Positions 19,232-26,838 of a stretch of DNA of 64,000 nucleotides are shown here, one piece after another. The stretch's first letter is position 1. Each line of letters opens with the position of its first letter. The stretch is from the NCBI RefSeq assembly GCF_900302455.1, contig NZ_ONZG01000006.1, positions 124,001-188,000 on the forward strand, given 5' to 3'. A model generated the notes under the pieces. That model had not been told where the DNA came from. It did not search any database and saw only the letters and a program-made list of their open reading frames with translations. A program made the translations under genes and the position numbers. This DNA is from Falsiruegeria mediterranea M17 (GTDB taxonomy: Bacteria > Pseudomonadota > Alphaproteobacteria > Rhodobacterales > Rhodobacteraceae).

Positions 19232-19917
19232 CAAACCCCTGCCAGTTGCGGTATGCTCGTGAGGTCGGACAGTACATGTGCAGGCGTCCATGGCAAGCGG
19301 TCCATCGGCTCGCCGGCGCGATTGACCCAAGCGGTGGTGAACCCATAGCCGCTGGCCCCGGCCGCGTCCCAACCGTTCGAGCTTACAAAGAGCACTTCGT
19401 TGCGCGCACAGCCAAAGCGTTGCCCTACAAGATCATAGACGCGACTGTCCGGTTTGAAGATGCCGACACTTTCCACAGACAGTACGTCGTCCAGCACATC
19501 GCCCACACCCGCCGACTGCACCGCGCCATCCAGCATCGCGGGCGAGCCGTTCGACAGGATCGCGGTTTCCAATCCGGCATCCTTGAGAGCGCGCAGCATC
19601 TGCGGGACTTCCGGATAGGCTTGGAGCTCCCAGTATAGATCGAGCAACCGTCGGCGCAGCGCCGCATCGCCATCAAGGCCCGATGCGTCCAACGCCCAGT
19701 CCAGCCCGTTTTGGGTGACGTCCCAGAAATCGGTGTGTGCGCCCGTGATGGCGCGCAGCCAGGTGTATTGCAGCTGTTTCAAGCGCCAATGGTTGGCAAC
19801 CTCCATCCACTTGTCCTTGAGCGCGGCATGCGCGGGCTCGGCAGCGGCCTGTCGCGCGGCAGCGGCCACGTCGAACAAGGTGCCGTAGGCGTCGAATACG
19901 CAGGTTGTGATTGCCAT
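19231..19917 (-). CDS. (S)-2-haloacid dehalogenase, type II (HAD superfamily)
   Basis: 228 aa. It hydrolyses L-2-haloacids to D-2-hydroxyacids if active as in the family. The nucleophile D9 is in FDAYGTLFD. The substrate-site Arg lies in HWRLKQLQYTWLR, with SNGSP, FKPDSRVY (Lys and Tyr) and FVSSNGWDAAGA (Ser, Asn, Asp) matching the type II active-site set. It is the first gene of a tightly overlapping operon (dehalogenase, hydrolase, PLP dehydratase, EEP nuclease). The ATG at 19915-19917 begins MAITTCVFDAYG; longer upstream reading has no family match. Confidence 0.88.
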   Translation of the reverse strand: MAITTCVFDAYGTLFDVAAAARQAAAEPAHAALKDKWMEVANHWRLKQLQYTWLRAITGAHTDFWDVTQNGLDWALDASGLDGDAALRRRLLDLYWELQAYPEVPQMLRALKDAGLETAILSNGSPAMLDGAVQSAGVGDVLDDVLSVESVGIFKPDSRVYDLVGQRFGCARNEVLFVSSNGWDAAGASGYGFTTAWVNRAGEPMDRLPWTPAHVLSDLTSIPQLAGV

Positions 19918-20049
19918 GATGTCCTCTCCCTCAACTCCGGGTCGCAGCGTTGCACAGGCGGGCCAGGGGGAAAAGCCCCGAACCTTTACATTGGCGTGAG
20001 GGTCCGTCAGGGTGCGCCATCTTTCAACTCCCACTCGATCGGAGACCCT

Positions 20050-20478
20050 ATGACCAAGGTCAAATCAGGCGACACAGTGCGCATCCACTACACCGGAACC
20101 CTACTGGACGGCAGTACTTTTGACAGTTCTGAGGGGCGTGATCCGTTGGAGTTTGTGGTGGGCTCGGGTCAGATCATCCCTGGTTTGGACAAGGCGCTGC
20201 CCGACATGGAAGTGGGCGAGAAGAAGAAGGTGACGATCGATTGCAAAGAGGCCTATGGCCCGATCAACCCCGCCGCCCGTCAGGCGATCCCGCGCGAAGG
20301 CATCCCCGATGACATTCCGCTGGAGATTGGCACTCAGTTGCAAATGCAGACCCCGGACGGTCAGGCGCTGCCTGTAACTGTCGTCGAGGTGGATGAGGCC
20401 ACGGTGACACTGGACGCCAACCACCCGCTGGCGGGCCAGGATTTGGTGTTCGACTTCGAGATCGTCTCGATCAACTGA
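20050..20478 (+). CDS. FKBP-type peptidyl-prolyl isomerase, SlyD-like
   Basis: 142 aa. Cytoplasmic prolyl isomerase/chaperone with the FKBP core (VRIHYTGTLLDGSTFDSS, GSGQIIPGLDKAL) and an inserted flap domain of SlyD type (NPAARQAIPREG and onward), ending NHPLAGQDLVFDFEI. It lacks the His/Cys-rich metal-binding tail of E. coli SlyD. The ATG at 20050 follows GGAG at 20041-20044. Confidence 0.9.
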   Translation: MTKVKSGDTVRIHYTGTLLDGSTFDSSEGRDPLEFVVGSGQIIPGLDKALPDMEVGEKKKVTIDCKEAYGPINPAARQAIPREGIPDDIPLEIGTQLQMQTPDGQALPVTVVEVDEATVTLDANHPLAGQDLVFDFEIVSIN

Positions 20479-20501
20479 TCAGCTGTGGATTGGGCGGGCG
20501 G

Positions 20502-20722
20502 CTCCCGCCCGTCGGAAGCGCCCCTGAAGGGGCGCGCCCTCCCGTTGGGCCGGGCCTCGCTTCGCTCGGCCGTTGGTTGGTGCTTTGTTGAGATCAAAAC
20601 GCTTTTGTGGCCAGCTTAGTGAACGACACTTGCTGCAGACGGGGCAGCGCCGCGCGCAGCGCGGCGCTCGGCCCAAAGCCGCTAGCGGTGCCGACGCAGT
20701 CGGGATCGCTCGGGTGCGGGAG
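20502..20722 (+). repeat. dispersed intergenic repeat, copy D
   Basis: 221 bp, CTCCCGCCCGTCGGAAG to CGGGTGCGGGAG. The conserved inner block CTCCCGTTGGGCCGGGCCTC pairs with GCGCTCGGCCCAAAGCCG, and the centre carries GCCGCGCGCAGCGCGGC. It starts 23 nt after the FKBP stop in a convergent gap. Confidence 0.9.
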
Positions 20723-20813
20723 CACACCCCCGAAGCGGCCAAGCGCAACACCGGTGCAAGGGGTGGGGGCTGTACCCCGGAAGTATTGACTTGGTCGCAA
20801 TATGCGCGTGCGC

Positions 20814-21269
20814 TCAGTCGCCTAAAGTTACGCCGCCTCTGCGTACGGGAATACGGCTGCGGGGCATGGACGACACAATCGGGACCGCAGATGTGTCGGA
20901 TTGCTCGGCCTCTCTGCCAAACACGTTGCCGGCCTCGGGTAGGTTGAGGCTGTCCAACCACGAAGGACCGCGGTCTGAGGGTGACTGGGAGGCAGTGTCA
21001 TGGACCTCCACCTGTTCAACGACCGGATGTGCCGCGGGTGCCTCTATCACGTCTGTCGTCGATGCGATTTCGATCTCGACGACCTGAAGCGTGTCTCCTC
21101 GCGCGGTCGATCCGAAAAACAGCTCGTGTATCTGAGGAGAGGACGCCAGTACCATCGCCATCAAGCCCCCGCATCCGGTCAGCAGTGTGGCTTTCAACCC
21201 GCGCAAGGGGTTGGCGTTTGGCTTGGGATCGCGCATTTGGGCGCTGAGAATGACATCAGGTTGGGTCAT
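20814..21269 (-). CDS. small membrane-anchored protein of unknown function
   Basis: 151 aa from ATG 21267-21269. A single hydrophobic stretch (about 30-47, ATLLTGCGGLMAMVLASS) is followed by a polar, acidic tail rich in Ser, Val and Glu and a basic C-terminus (SRIPVRRGG), suggesting one membrane anchor. No family recognised. It lies 78 nt downstream of fabI on the same strand. An in-frame extension to 21320 exists; no good ribosome binding site discriminates. Coding status is moderately certain. Confidence 0.5.
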   Translation of the reverse strand: MTQPDVILSAQMRDPKPNANPLRGLKATLLTGCGGLMAMVLASSPQIHELFFGSTARGDTLQVVEIEIASTTDVIEAPAAHPVVEQVEVHDTASQSPSDRGPSWLDSLNLPEAGNVFGREAEQSDTSAVPIVSSMPRSRIPVRRGGVTLGD

Positions 21270-21347
21270 GCAATGACCATGACCCGCAACCTTGGCAATC
21301 AAAGGGCGGGGCGGTGGCAATCTTCTGCAGGCCCCGCCGCCTCAGAA

Positions 21348-22139
21348 TCACATGCTTTCAGGCTGCGGCATGCCCAAGACGTGGAAGCCGCCGTCGACGC
21401 GAATAATTTCGCCCGTTGTGCAGGCGCCCGCGTCCGAGGTCAGGTAAACCGCTGTGCCGCCAACCGCCTCGAGCGTCGCGTTTGAGCGCATGGGCGCGTT
21501 GCTGTCGGCGAACTTGAAGGTCTTGCGCGCGCCGCCGATGGCCGCTCCGGCCAGGGTCTTCATTGGTCCGGGTGAAATGGCGTTCACGCGAATGCCCTCG
21601 GGACCCAGATCATTGGCCAGATAGCGGGTCGCCGATTCCAAAGCGGCTTTGGCCACCCCCATGACGTTGTAGTTCGGGACAACCCGGTTCGACCCGGCAT
21701 AAGTCAACGTCAGAAGGGTGCCGCCGTTGTCCTTCATCAAAGGATGCGCGCGGCGGGCCACTTCGATAAAGGAATAGGCCGAGATATCCATCGAGTTCTT
21801 GAAGTTGGCCCGTGTGGTGTCCAGGAACCGTCCCGTCAGCTCGGTTTTGTCGGAATAAGCGATGGCGTGCACCAGAAAGTCGATGGTCGGCCAGCGCTCA
21901 CCCAATTGGGCAAAGGCCGCGTCCAGTGACGCATCATCGGTGACATCCACATCCACCATGAAATCAGAACCGACGCTTTGCGCCAGAGGTTCCAACCGCT
22001 TGCCAAAAGCTTCACCCTGATAGGTGAAGGCCAGCTCGGCGCCGGCCTCAGCCATGGCCTTGGCAATCCCCCAGGCGATCGAGCGGTCGTTGGCGACGCC
22101 CATGATCAGCCCGCGTTTGCCCTGCAATGCTCCGGTCAT
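21348..22139 (-). CDS. fabI: enoyl-[acyl-carrier-protein] reductase (NADH)
   Basis: 263 aa; reduces enoyl-ACP in the last step of each fatty-acid elongation cycle. The SDR-like fold has the FabI-specific GVANDRSIAWGIA nucleotide motif and catalytic Y147, Y157 and K164 (TYAGSNRVVPNYNVMGVAK), each one residue beyond E. coli Y146/Y156/K163. It follows fabB by 4 nt and is surely co-transcribed. This is the target of triclosan-type inhibitors in other species. Confidence 0.95.
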   Translation of the reverse strand: MTGALQGKRGLIMGVANDRSIAWGIAKAMAEAGAELAFTYQGEAFGKRLEPLAQSVGSDFMVDVDVTDDASLDAAFAQLGERWPTIDFLVHAIAYSDKTELTGRFLDTTRANFKNSMDISAYSFIEVARRAHPLMKDNGGTLLTLTYAGSNRVVPNYNVMGVAKAALESATRYLANDLGPEGIRVNAISPGPMKTLAGAAIGGARKTFKFADSNAPMRSNATLEAVGGTAVYLTSDAGACTTGEIIRVDGGFHVLGMPQPESM

Positions 22140-22143
22140 CGGA

Positions 22144-23373
22144 TTATCCTTTGTACTTGCTCAGGATCATCGATCCGTTGGTGCCGCCAAAGCCGAAGCT
22201 GTTGGTCATGACCGAATCGAGGCCTGCGTTTTCGACCAACTCGGTTGCCACTTCGCCCGGGTTGATCCCCTCGGCCAGAGTTTCGACGTTGATCGAGGGA
22301 GTAATGAAATCATTGTCCAGCATCAGTAGACAGAAGATCGCCTCAAGCGCACCAGCTGCGCCCTGGGCATGACCGGTCATCGACTTGGTCGAGCTGATGG
22401 GCGGCACGTTGCCCTCACCAAATACACGGCGCACGGCCTCAACCTCACCCACGTCACCCACCGGGGTCGAGGTGCCATGTGCGTTGATATAGCTGACCGT
22501 GCGGTCTTCGGGCAGGGTAGACACGGCCAGGCGCATAGCACGTTCTCCGCCTTCACCGCTGGGGGCGACCATATCGTGGCCGTCAGACGTGGCGGCATAG
22601 CCGGTCACTTCGGCGTAGATCTTGGCACCGCGGGCCAGAGCGTGATCAAGGTCTTCGAGAACGACGATGCCGCCACCGCCCGAGATTACGAACCCATCGC
22701 GGTTTTCGTCAAACGCGCGCGAAGCTTGGTCGGGCGTGTCGTTGTATTTCGAGCTCATCGCGCCCATGGCGTCGAAGAGGCATGAGAGCGTCCAATCAAG
22801 TTCTTCGCCGCCGCCTGCGAACATCACGTCCTGTTTGCCCAGCATGATCTGCTCAGCCGCATTGCCGATGCAGTGCAGCGACGTCGAACAGGCCGAGGTG
22901 ATCGAATAGTTGATGCCCTTGATCTTGAACGCTGTCGCCAGATTGGCAGAGATGGTCGAGCTCATGCACTTGGGCACTGCAAATGGGCCGATCCGTTTTG
23001 TTGCGCCAGTTTTGGCAACCACCTGATGCGCAGTCAGCATGGCACTGGTGGACGGGCCGCCCGATCCGGCGACCAGACCTGTGCGCACGTTCACGACGTC
23101 ATCCTCGGTCAGGCCTGCATCGGCGATGGCCTGGCTCATGGCGATATGGGCATAGGCCGCACCGGGGCCCATGAAGCGCAGCGTGCGTTTGTCCACGTGC
23201 TCCTTGATGTCGAGCTTCAGCGTTCCGGCGATCTGGCTGCGAAAGCCGTGTTCGACCATCTCGTCACTTGCGACGATCCCGGATTTGCCTGCCTTCAGTG
23301 AGGCTACGACCTCTTGGGCATTGTTGCCGATCGATGAGACAATGCCCAGACCGGTGACGACGACACGACGCAT
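22144..23373 (-). CDS. fabB: beta-ketoacyl-ACP synthase I
   Basis: 409 aa; condenses acyl-ACP with malonyl-ACP and is needed for elongation of the unsaturated precursor made by FabA. Active-site C162 lies in TSACSTSLHC, with His in INAHGTSTPVGD and Lys and His in KSMTGHAQGAAG. FabB, not FabF, is indicated by sequence style and by fabI immediately downstream and fabA in the neighbourhood. In many Rhodobacterales fabA is directly upstream; here 2.35 kb separates the genes. Confidence 0.93.
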   Translation of the reverse strand: MRRVVVTGLGIVSSIGNNAQEVVASLKAGKSGIVASDEMVEHGFRSQIAGTLKLDIKEHVDKRTLRFMGPGAAYAHIAMSQAIADAGLTEDDVVNVRTGLVAGSGGPSTSAMLTAHQVVAKTGATKRIGPFAVPKCMSSTISANLATAFKIKGINYSITSACSTSLHCIGNAAEQIMLGKQDVMFAGGGEELDWTLSCLFDAMGAMSSKYNDTPDQASRAFDENRDGFVISGGGGIVVLEDLDHALARGAKIYAEVTGYAATSDGHDMVAPSGEGGERAMRLAVSTLPEDRTVSYINAHGTSTPVGDVGEVEAVRRVFGEGNVPPISSTKSMTGHAQGAAGALEAIFCLLMLDNDFITPSINVETLAEGINPGEVATELVENAGLDSVMTNSFGFGGTNGSMILSKYKG

Positions 23374-23572
23374 GAAAGAACTCCTCTGCTGCGTTGAGCA
23401 TGTTTAAGACAGTGCAAGAGGCTGAGCAAGCGATTAGACTTCGGGGCTGCGCGCTGTCGATAATGTACCTGATCTTGTGGCTGGCAGGCTGTGAACCGGC
23501 TGAAAAATTGCCGCGTTGATTTGCCCAAATGGGGAAAAAGATGCACTTTCTGAACATAACTCGTGAGACGGT

Positions 23573-24469
23573 ATGCAAGGAATGGACGGCAAGCAATTCG
23601 ATAGGCAGATGTTCCCGGTTTTGCAGGAAAAAACCTTCCTGCTTTGCGTCGGAGCAGCCAAATGTGCGACCAGTTGGCTGCACGATTATCTGGGAAGTAA
23701 ACCCGAGGTAACCGTCTCGCCGCTCAAGGAAGTTCATTTCTTCGATGCGCGCTATCCGGTTAACGCGCTTGGGGACGCGGATGACTTTGCGATGACCCGA
23801 CTGGATTTTCACCTACAGCAGGCGGGGCGCGCTGCTACAAATCTAAAAGACCGGCCCACATTTCAGGCCAGCGTAGACCGTGCTCAAATGATTTATGACG
23901 ATAGCGCCTACTTCGCTCATTTTGCGCGCCTGTGTACTGGCGAAACGACGTGTTGCTGTGATCTGACACCGGCATATTCGGTGATCGGTGCCGACGGCTT
24001 CCACTTTGTCAGAGATTTCTTTGCGTCGCAGGATTCAAACTTGAAGCCTTTGTTTCTTATGCGCGACCCGGTAGACCGCTTCTGGTCACAGCTCCGGCAC
24101 ATGCAACAGATGAACCCTGATCGGGACGTGATTGGAAACTGGCGAAATGCAATCACCGCTCCGGCTTTGCTGGCGCGTGCAGACTACAGGGGAGTCGTTA
24201 CGACCCTGGATCGTATCTTTCCCAGCGAGAAGCTTCTTTACCTGTTTTATGAGACCATGTTCGAAACCGATCACGCGCTGCGCGACCTGTGCAGCTTTGC
24301 CGAGCTTCCTTTCTCTCCGGGGGTGCCGATGAGGGTGAGAAACGAAACGACATTCAAAGCCGCGATACCAGAACGGGTGCAGGCTGCTCTTCTGCATACT
24401 CTCCGCCCTCAGTATGAATTTTGCCGGGAGCGCTTCGGTGCAAGGATCCCCGAAACGTGGCTCTCCTGA
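23573..24469 (+). CDS. PAPS-dependent sulfotransferase
   Basis: 298 aa. It transfers sulfate from PAPS to a carbohydrate, lipid or protein acceptor. The 5'-phosphosulfate loop is VGAAKCATSWLHDYL (Lys, Thr, Ser), and the 3'-phosphate motif is LMRDPVDRFWSQ with Arg and Ser. There is no transmembrane anchor, so it is cytosolic. It reads against the flanking fab genes and lies inside the block separating fabA from fabB. The ATG at 23573 is used; a second ATG at 23582 follows AAGGA with no spacing. Acceptor unknown. Confidence 0.85.
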   Translation: MQGMDGKQFDRQMFPVLQEKTFLLCVGAAKCATSWLHDYLGSKPEVTVSPLKEVHFFDARYPVNALGDADDFAMTRLDFHLQQAGRAATNLKDRPTFQASVDRAQMIYDDSAYFAHFARLCTGETTCCCDLTPAYSVIGADGFHFVRDFFASQDSNLKPLFLMRDPVDRFWSQLRHMQQMNPDRDVIGNWRNAITAPALLARADYRGVVTTLDRIFPSEKLLYLFYETMFETDHALRDLCSFAELPFSPGVPMRVRNETTFKAAIPERVQAALLHTLRPQYEFCRERFGARIPETWLS

Positions 24470-24626
24470 GCCCTTCCAGATGGCCGACTCGACTTTTGGG
24501 TCATTTTTTGATAAACTTTGCTTCTTTCAAAGTCTCCGAAATCTGCTTGGAAACCGTTCGATTCAACGGGCGGGTAAGGTGTGCTTGCTGATTTGCAGAG
24601 TTAAATTTTTTAGGAGGAAACACCCA

Positions 24627-24884
24627 ATGCCAGAAGACGCACTAATTGGCTTCCTTTTCTTTACGACGGAAAATGACCTGTCCATTGTGAATGAGAACGC
24701 AAGGAAAAATGCAACGGAACACCTGGTCAACGAAGTTGCGTTCCGAAACGCCTTGGAACATCTCGATAACGCCAAAGATGCAGTTCGGGATGCGACATTC
24801 CGTAAAGTTCGTGGTGAAGAGCAGGAATGGCCCGACAATGTGCCGCCGGATCCGGGCGACACGGACGACTTTTTTCTGCTCTAA
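24627..24884 (+). CDS. small orphan acidic protein (85 aa) with strong ribosome binding site
   Basis: ATG at 24627 is preceded by a near-perfect AGGAGGA (24612-24618) at 8-nt spacing. The protein begins MPEDALIGFLFFTTENDLS, continues with a charged amphipathic helical middle and ends with an acidic, proline-rich tail (PPDPGDTDDFFLL). No cysteine, no signal peptide, no recognised family. It is in the accessory block between fabA and fabB, 157 nt after the sulfotransferase. A longer frame from 24414 overlaps the sulfotransferase and is not credible. Confidence 0.6.
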   Translation: MPEDALIGFLFFTTENDLSIVNENARKNATEHLVNEVAFRNALEHLDNAKDAVRDATFRKVRGEEQEWPDNVPPDPGDTDDFFLL

Positions 24885-25126
24885 CTTCGAAATTTAGTCA
24901 AGTTTGCAGAAAGGACATCTGGCGTATTCCAGTGTCCGTCAAGCATGTGTCAGGGGCGTTTGGACAATAGACCTCCAACGCCGCTCGGGATGTGTGATGG
25001 CGTCATTTACTGCATCTGCCGATGCAATCGTCGGGTATGTTTCTGGTAACATACCTGAGCGTCTTGTCAGCGATTCTGTTGCGCCTAGGGTGCAAATTGT
25101 TTGGCGGAACCGCAGTTGTCACAGAC

Positions 25127-25147
25127 AAAGGTCATACTGACCTTTTT
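25127..25147. terminator. Rho-independent terminator in the fab insertion
   Basis: AAAGGTCA and TGACCTTT form a perfect 8-bp stem with a 3-nt loop, followed on the plus strand by TTTTT (25143-25147). It lies 28 nt past the stop of the minus-strand NTF2-like gene and about 240 nt after the 85-aa gene, so it may serve either or both. The 24885-25174 gap holds no other recognisable element. Confidence 0.65.
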
Positions 25148-25174
25148 CATAAGCCGAGGTATTAAGACGTGCCG

Positions 25175-25648
25175 TTATGCAGAGAACGGCAGCGAAGAGT
25201 GGTGGAGAACGATACGAAGGACGCCATTTGCGTCTTTCTTGTAGCCAAATGATTTGTCCACTTTGGTGACGTCGCCGTTCTTGTTCTTCAACATGACCCA
25301 ACCCATCCACATCGCGATGTCCCCTTCGATGTATTCAGCTGAGGTTACGCTGTCTACAGACCGCCAGCCTTGGATCGCAAACCCGTTGTCCAGTGGATAT
25401 TCCTCGGAATGGCCACAAAAGTAGGCCAGGGCACCTTCTTTGGTGGGGCGAAAGGTTTGCGGTCCGCTGGCCATGGTCGGTTTGAACAACACGGGCCCCA
25501 GGTTGTAGCCGTAAATCGCATCCAGATGCGCATCCGCAACCTGACGCGCCGCTTCAATTCCGCCTTCTTCGAAGGCTTTTGAAATGGCAATCTTACCCTG
25601 GCCCCAGGCGGTGCGGGCATCCGATAGATCTTTGTGAGTTATCGACAC
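25175..25648 (-). CDS. NTF2-like (SnoaL/CaMKII-association-like) protein
   Basis: 157 aa. The cone-shaped NTF2 fold is suggested by the early helix, ALAYFCGHSEEYPLD, a beta-rich centre (GDIAMWMGWVMLKNKNGD) and the terminal LHHSSLPF motif typical of bacterial relatives of the CaMKII association domain. No catalytic residues can be named. It starts at GTG 25646-25648 with AGAGGA 7 nt upstream and lies downstream of the fabA terminator, so it probably has its own promoter. Confidence 0.65.
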   Translation of the reverse strand: MSITHKDLSDARTAWGQGKIAISKAFEEGGIEAARQVADAHLDAIYGYNLGPVLFKPTMASGPQTFRPTKEGALAYFCGHSEEYPLDNGFAIQGWRSVDSVTSAEYIEGDIAMWMGWVMLKNKNGDVTKVDKSFGYKKDANGVLRIVLHHSSLPFSA

Positions 25649-25675
25649 GACTTAGTCCTCTCTGTTGCAGGTGCG

Positions 25676-25698
25676 AAAAAGAGGCCCGTGAGCCTCTC
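25676..25698 (-). terminator. fabA Rho-independent terminator
   Basis: On the minus strand AGAGGC-TCACGG-GCCTCT is followed by TTTTTC, a 6-bp stem with T-tract 26 nt after the fabA stop. It should uncouple fabA from everything downstream, including fabB-fabI, which must then have their own promoter in 23374-23572. Confidence 0.7.
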
Positions 25699-25723
25699 AT
25701 TCGGTATCGGTTTTTGTGTGGCC

Positions 25724-26233
25724 TCAGCTTTCGGAAAGGGCCACTTTCATGTCTTTGACCTGATAGATCACTTCGCCGTCTGCCTCGACGATACCGTCGG
25801 CGACACCCATTGTCAGGCGCCGGGTCTGGATCGCCTTGGTGAAGTCGATCTTGTAGGTCAGCATCTTGCGGTCCGGGCGGACCATGCCGGTCAGTTTCAC
25901 TTCGCCCACGCCAAGCGCATAGCCGCGCCCCTGCCATCCGCGCCAGCCCAGATTGAAGCCGGTCAGCTGCCACAGACCATCCAGGCCCAAGCAGCCTGGC
26001 ATGATCGGGTTGCCGGGGAAATGGCAGTCAAAGAACCACAGGTCCGGATTGATGTCGAATTCCGCCAGCACGTGACCTTTGCCATGTGCGCCACCATCGC
26101 CCGAAATCTCGGTGATCCGGTCCATCATCAGCATCGGCGGGGCCGGAAGCTGAGCGTTGCCGGGGCCGAATAGCTCGCCTCGGGCGCATTTCAGCAGGTC
26201 ATCTTTGTCAAAACTGCTCGGGAATTGGGACAT
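25724..26233 (-). CDS. fabA: bifunctional 3-hydroxydecanoyl-ACP dehydratase/trans-2-decenoyl-ACP isomerase
   Basis: 169 aa; introduces the double bond for anaerobic-type unsaturated fatty acid synthesis. The active site includes H71 ([19 protein letters not shown]) and D85, one residue beyond E. coli H70/D84. The ATG at 26231-26233 gives [14 protein letters not shown], the usual FabA start; the longer upstream reading overlaps the irr promoter. It is divergent from irr across 188 nt. Confidence 0.94.
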   Translation of the reverse strand: MSQFPSSFDKDDLLKCARGELFGPGNAQLPAPPMLMMDRITEISGDGGAHGKGHVLAEFDINPDLWFFDCHFPGNPIMPGCLGLDGLWQLTGFNLGWRGWQGRGYALGVGEVKLTGMVRPDRKMLTYKIDFTKAIQTRRLTMGVADGIVEADGEVIYQVKDMKVALSES

Positions 26234-26349
26234 GCTGCCGCTTCTCCTGCCTGGGGTGTCAAATTTCGCTTTCGACCCTCTAACATCGCGCCTAGCTGTC
26301 CCGCAAGAGCCGGACGGGCGGATTGCGACGTCGGGTCCGCGCAGTTGCG

Positions 26350-26362
26350 AATGAATTTCATT
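26350..26362. promoter_or_regulatory. perfect dyad in the irr-fabA intergenic region
   Basis: AATGAA-T-TTCATT is a perfect 6+1+6 inverted repeat immediately next to a -35-like TTGAAT (26362-26367) reading toward irr. Fur-family regulators bind short AT-rich dyads, so autoregulation by Irr is plausible. It does not match the published ICE consensus exactly. Confidence 0.4.
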
Positions 26363-26391
26363 TGAATTTACTGGGGGGACCGCCCTATATA
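26362..26391 (+). promoter_or_regulatory. candidate irr promoter
   Basis: TTGAAT (26362-26367) and TATATA (26386-26391) are separated by 18 nt and lie 30 nt before the irr ATG. The -35 overlaps the dyad at 26350-26362. Confidence 0.4.
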
Positions 26392-26421
26392 TACAATCAG
26401 CCATTAGCGAGTCTTGACGTC

Positions 26422-26838
26422 ATGACACCAGATAGCAATCAGATAGCCACCGATTGGTTGGTCGACGCAGGTCTGCGTCCGACCCGTCAGCGCGTAACGC
26501 TGGCTGAACTTCTGGTGGGCGATGGCCGTCATCGTCATGTCACTGCTGAAAGCCTGTTCGAGGCCTCAAAGACCAAAGGTGCGTCAGTGTCGCTGGCCAC
26601 GGTTTACAATACGTTGCGCGCCTTCTGCGACGCAGGCGTCCTGCAGGAAATCACTGTGGACGGTTCGAAAAGCTATTTCGACACCAACACGCATGATCAC
26701 CCGCATTTCTATTGGGAGGATGAGGCCCGCCTGTCGGATGCTCCGTCCGATCAGCTGGTCATCCAACGCCTTCCTGATGCGCCCGAAGGGGTCGAGATTG
26801 CGTCGGTCGATGTGGTGATCCGCCTGCGCAAGGTGTGA
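26422..26838 (+). CDS. irr: iron response regulator Irr (Fur family)
   Basis: 138 aa. A Fur-fold transcriptional regulator that in alphaproteobacteria represses or activates iron and haem genes under iron limitation. The N-terminal winged helix contains LRPTRQRVTLAELL and SLATVYNTLRAF, and the dimer domain carries THDHPHFYWED, the Irr-type histidine-rich site in place of Fur's metal pattern. No N-terminal haem regulatory Cys-Pro motif is seen. The ATG at 26422 is used; longer readings have no match. Divergent irr-fabA is usual in the order. Its stop (26836-26838) directly abuts the convergent LysR stop at 26839. Confidence 0.88.
   Translation: MTPDSNQIATDWLVDAGLRPTRQRVTLAELLVGDGRHRHVTAESLFEASKTKGASVSLATVYNTLRAFCDAGVLQEITVDGSKSYFDTNTHDHPHFYWEDEARLSDAPSDQLVIQRLPDAPEGVEIASVDVVIRLRKV

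Noticed and set aside
24627-24884. 85-aa gene as a RiPP precursor for the neighbouring sulfotransferase
   Set aside because: No Tyr in the tail, no leader-recognition or other maturation enzyme, no protease or exporter nearby.
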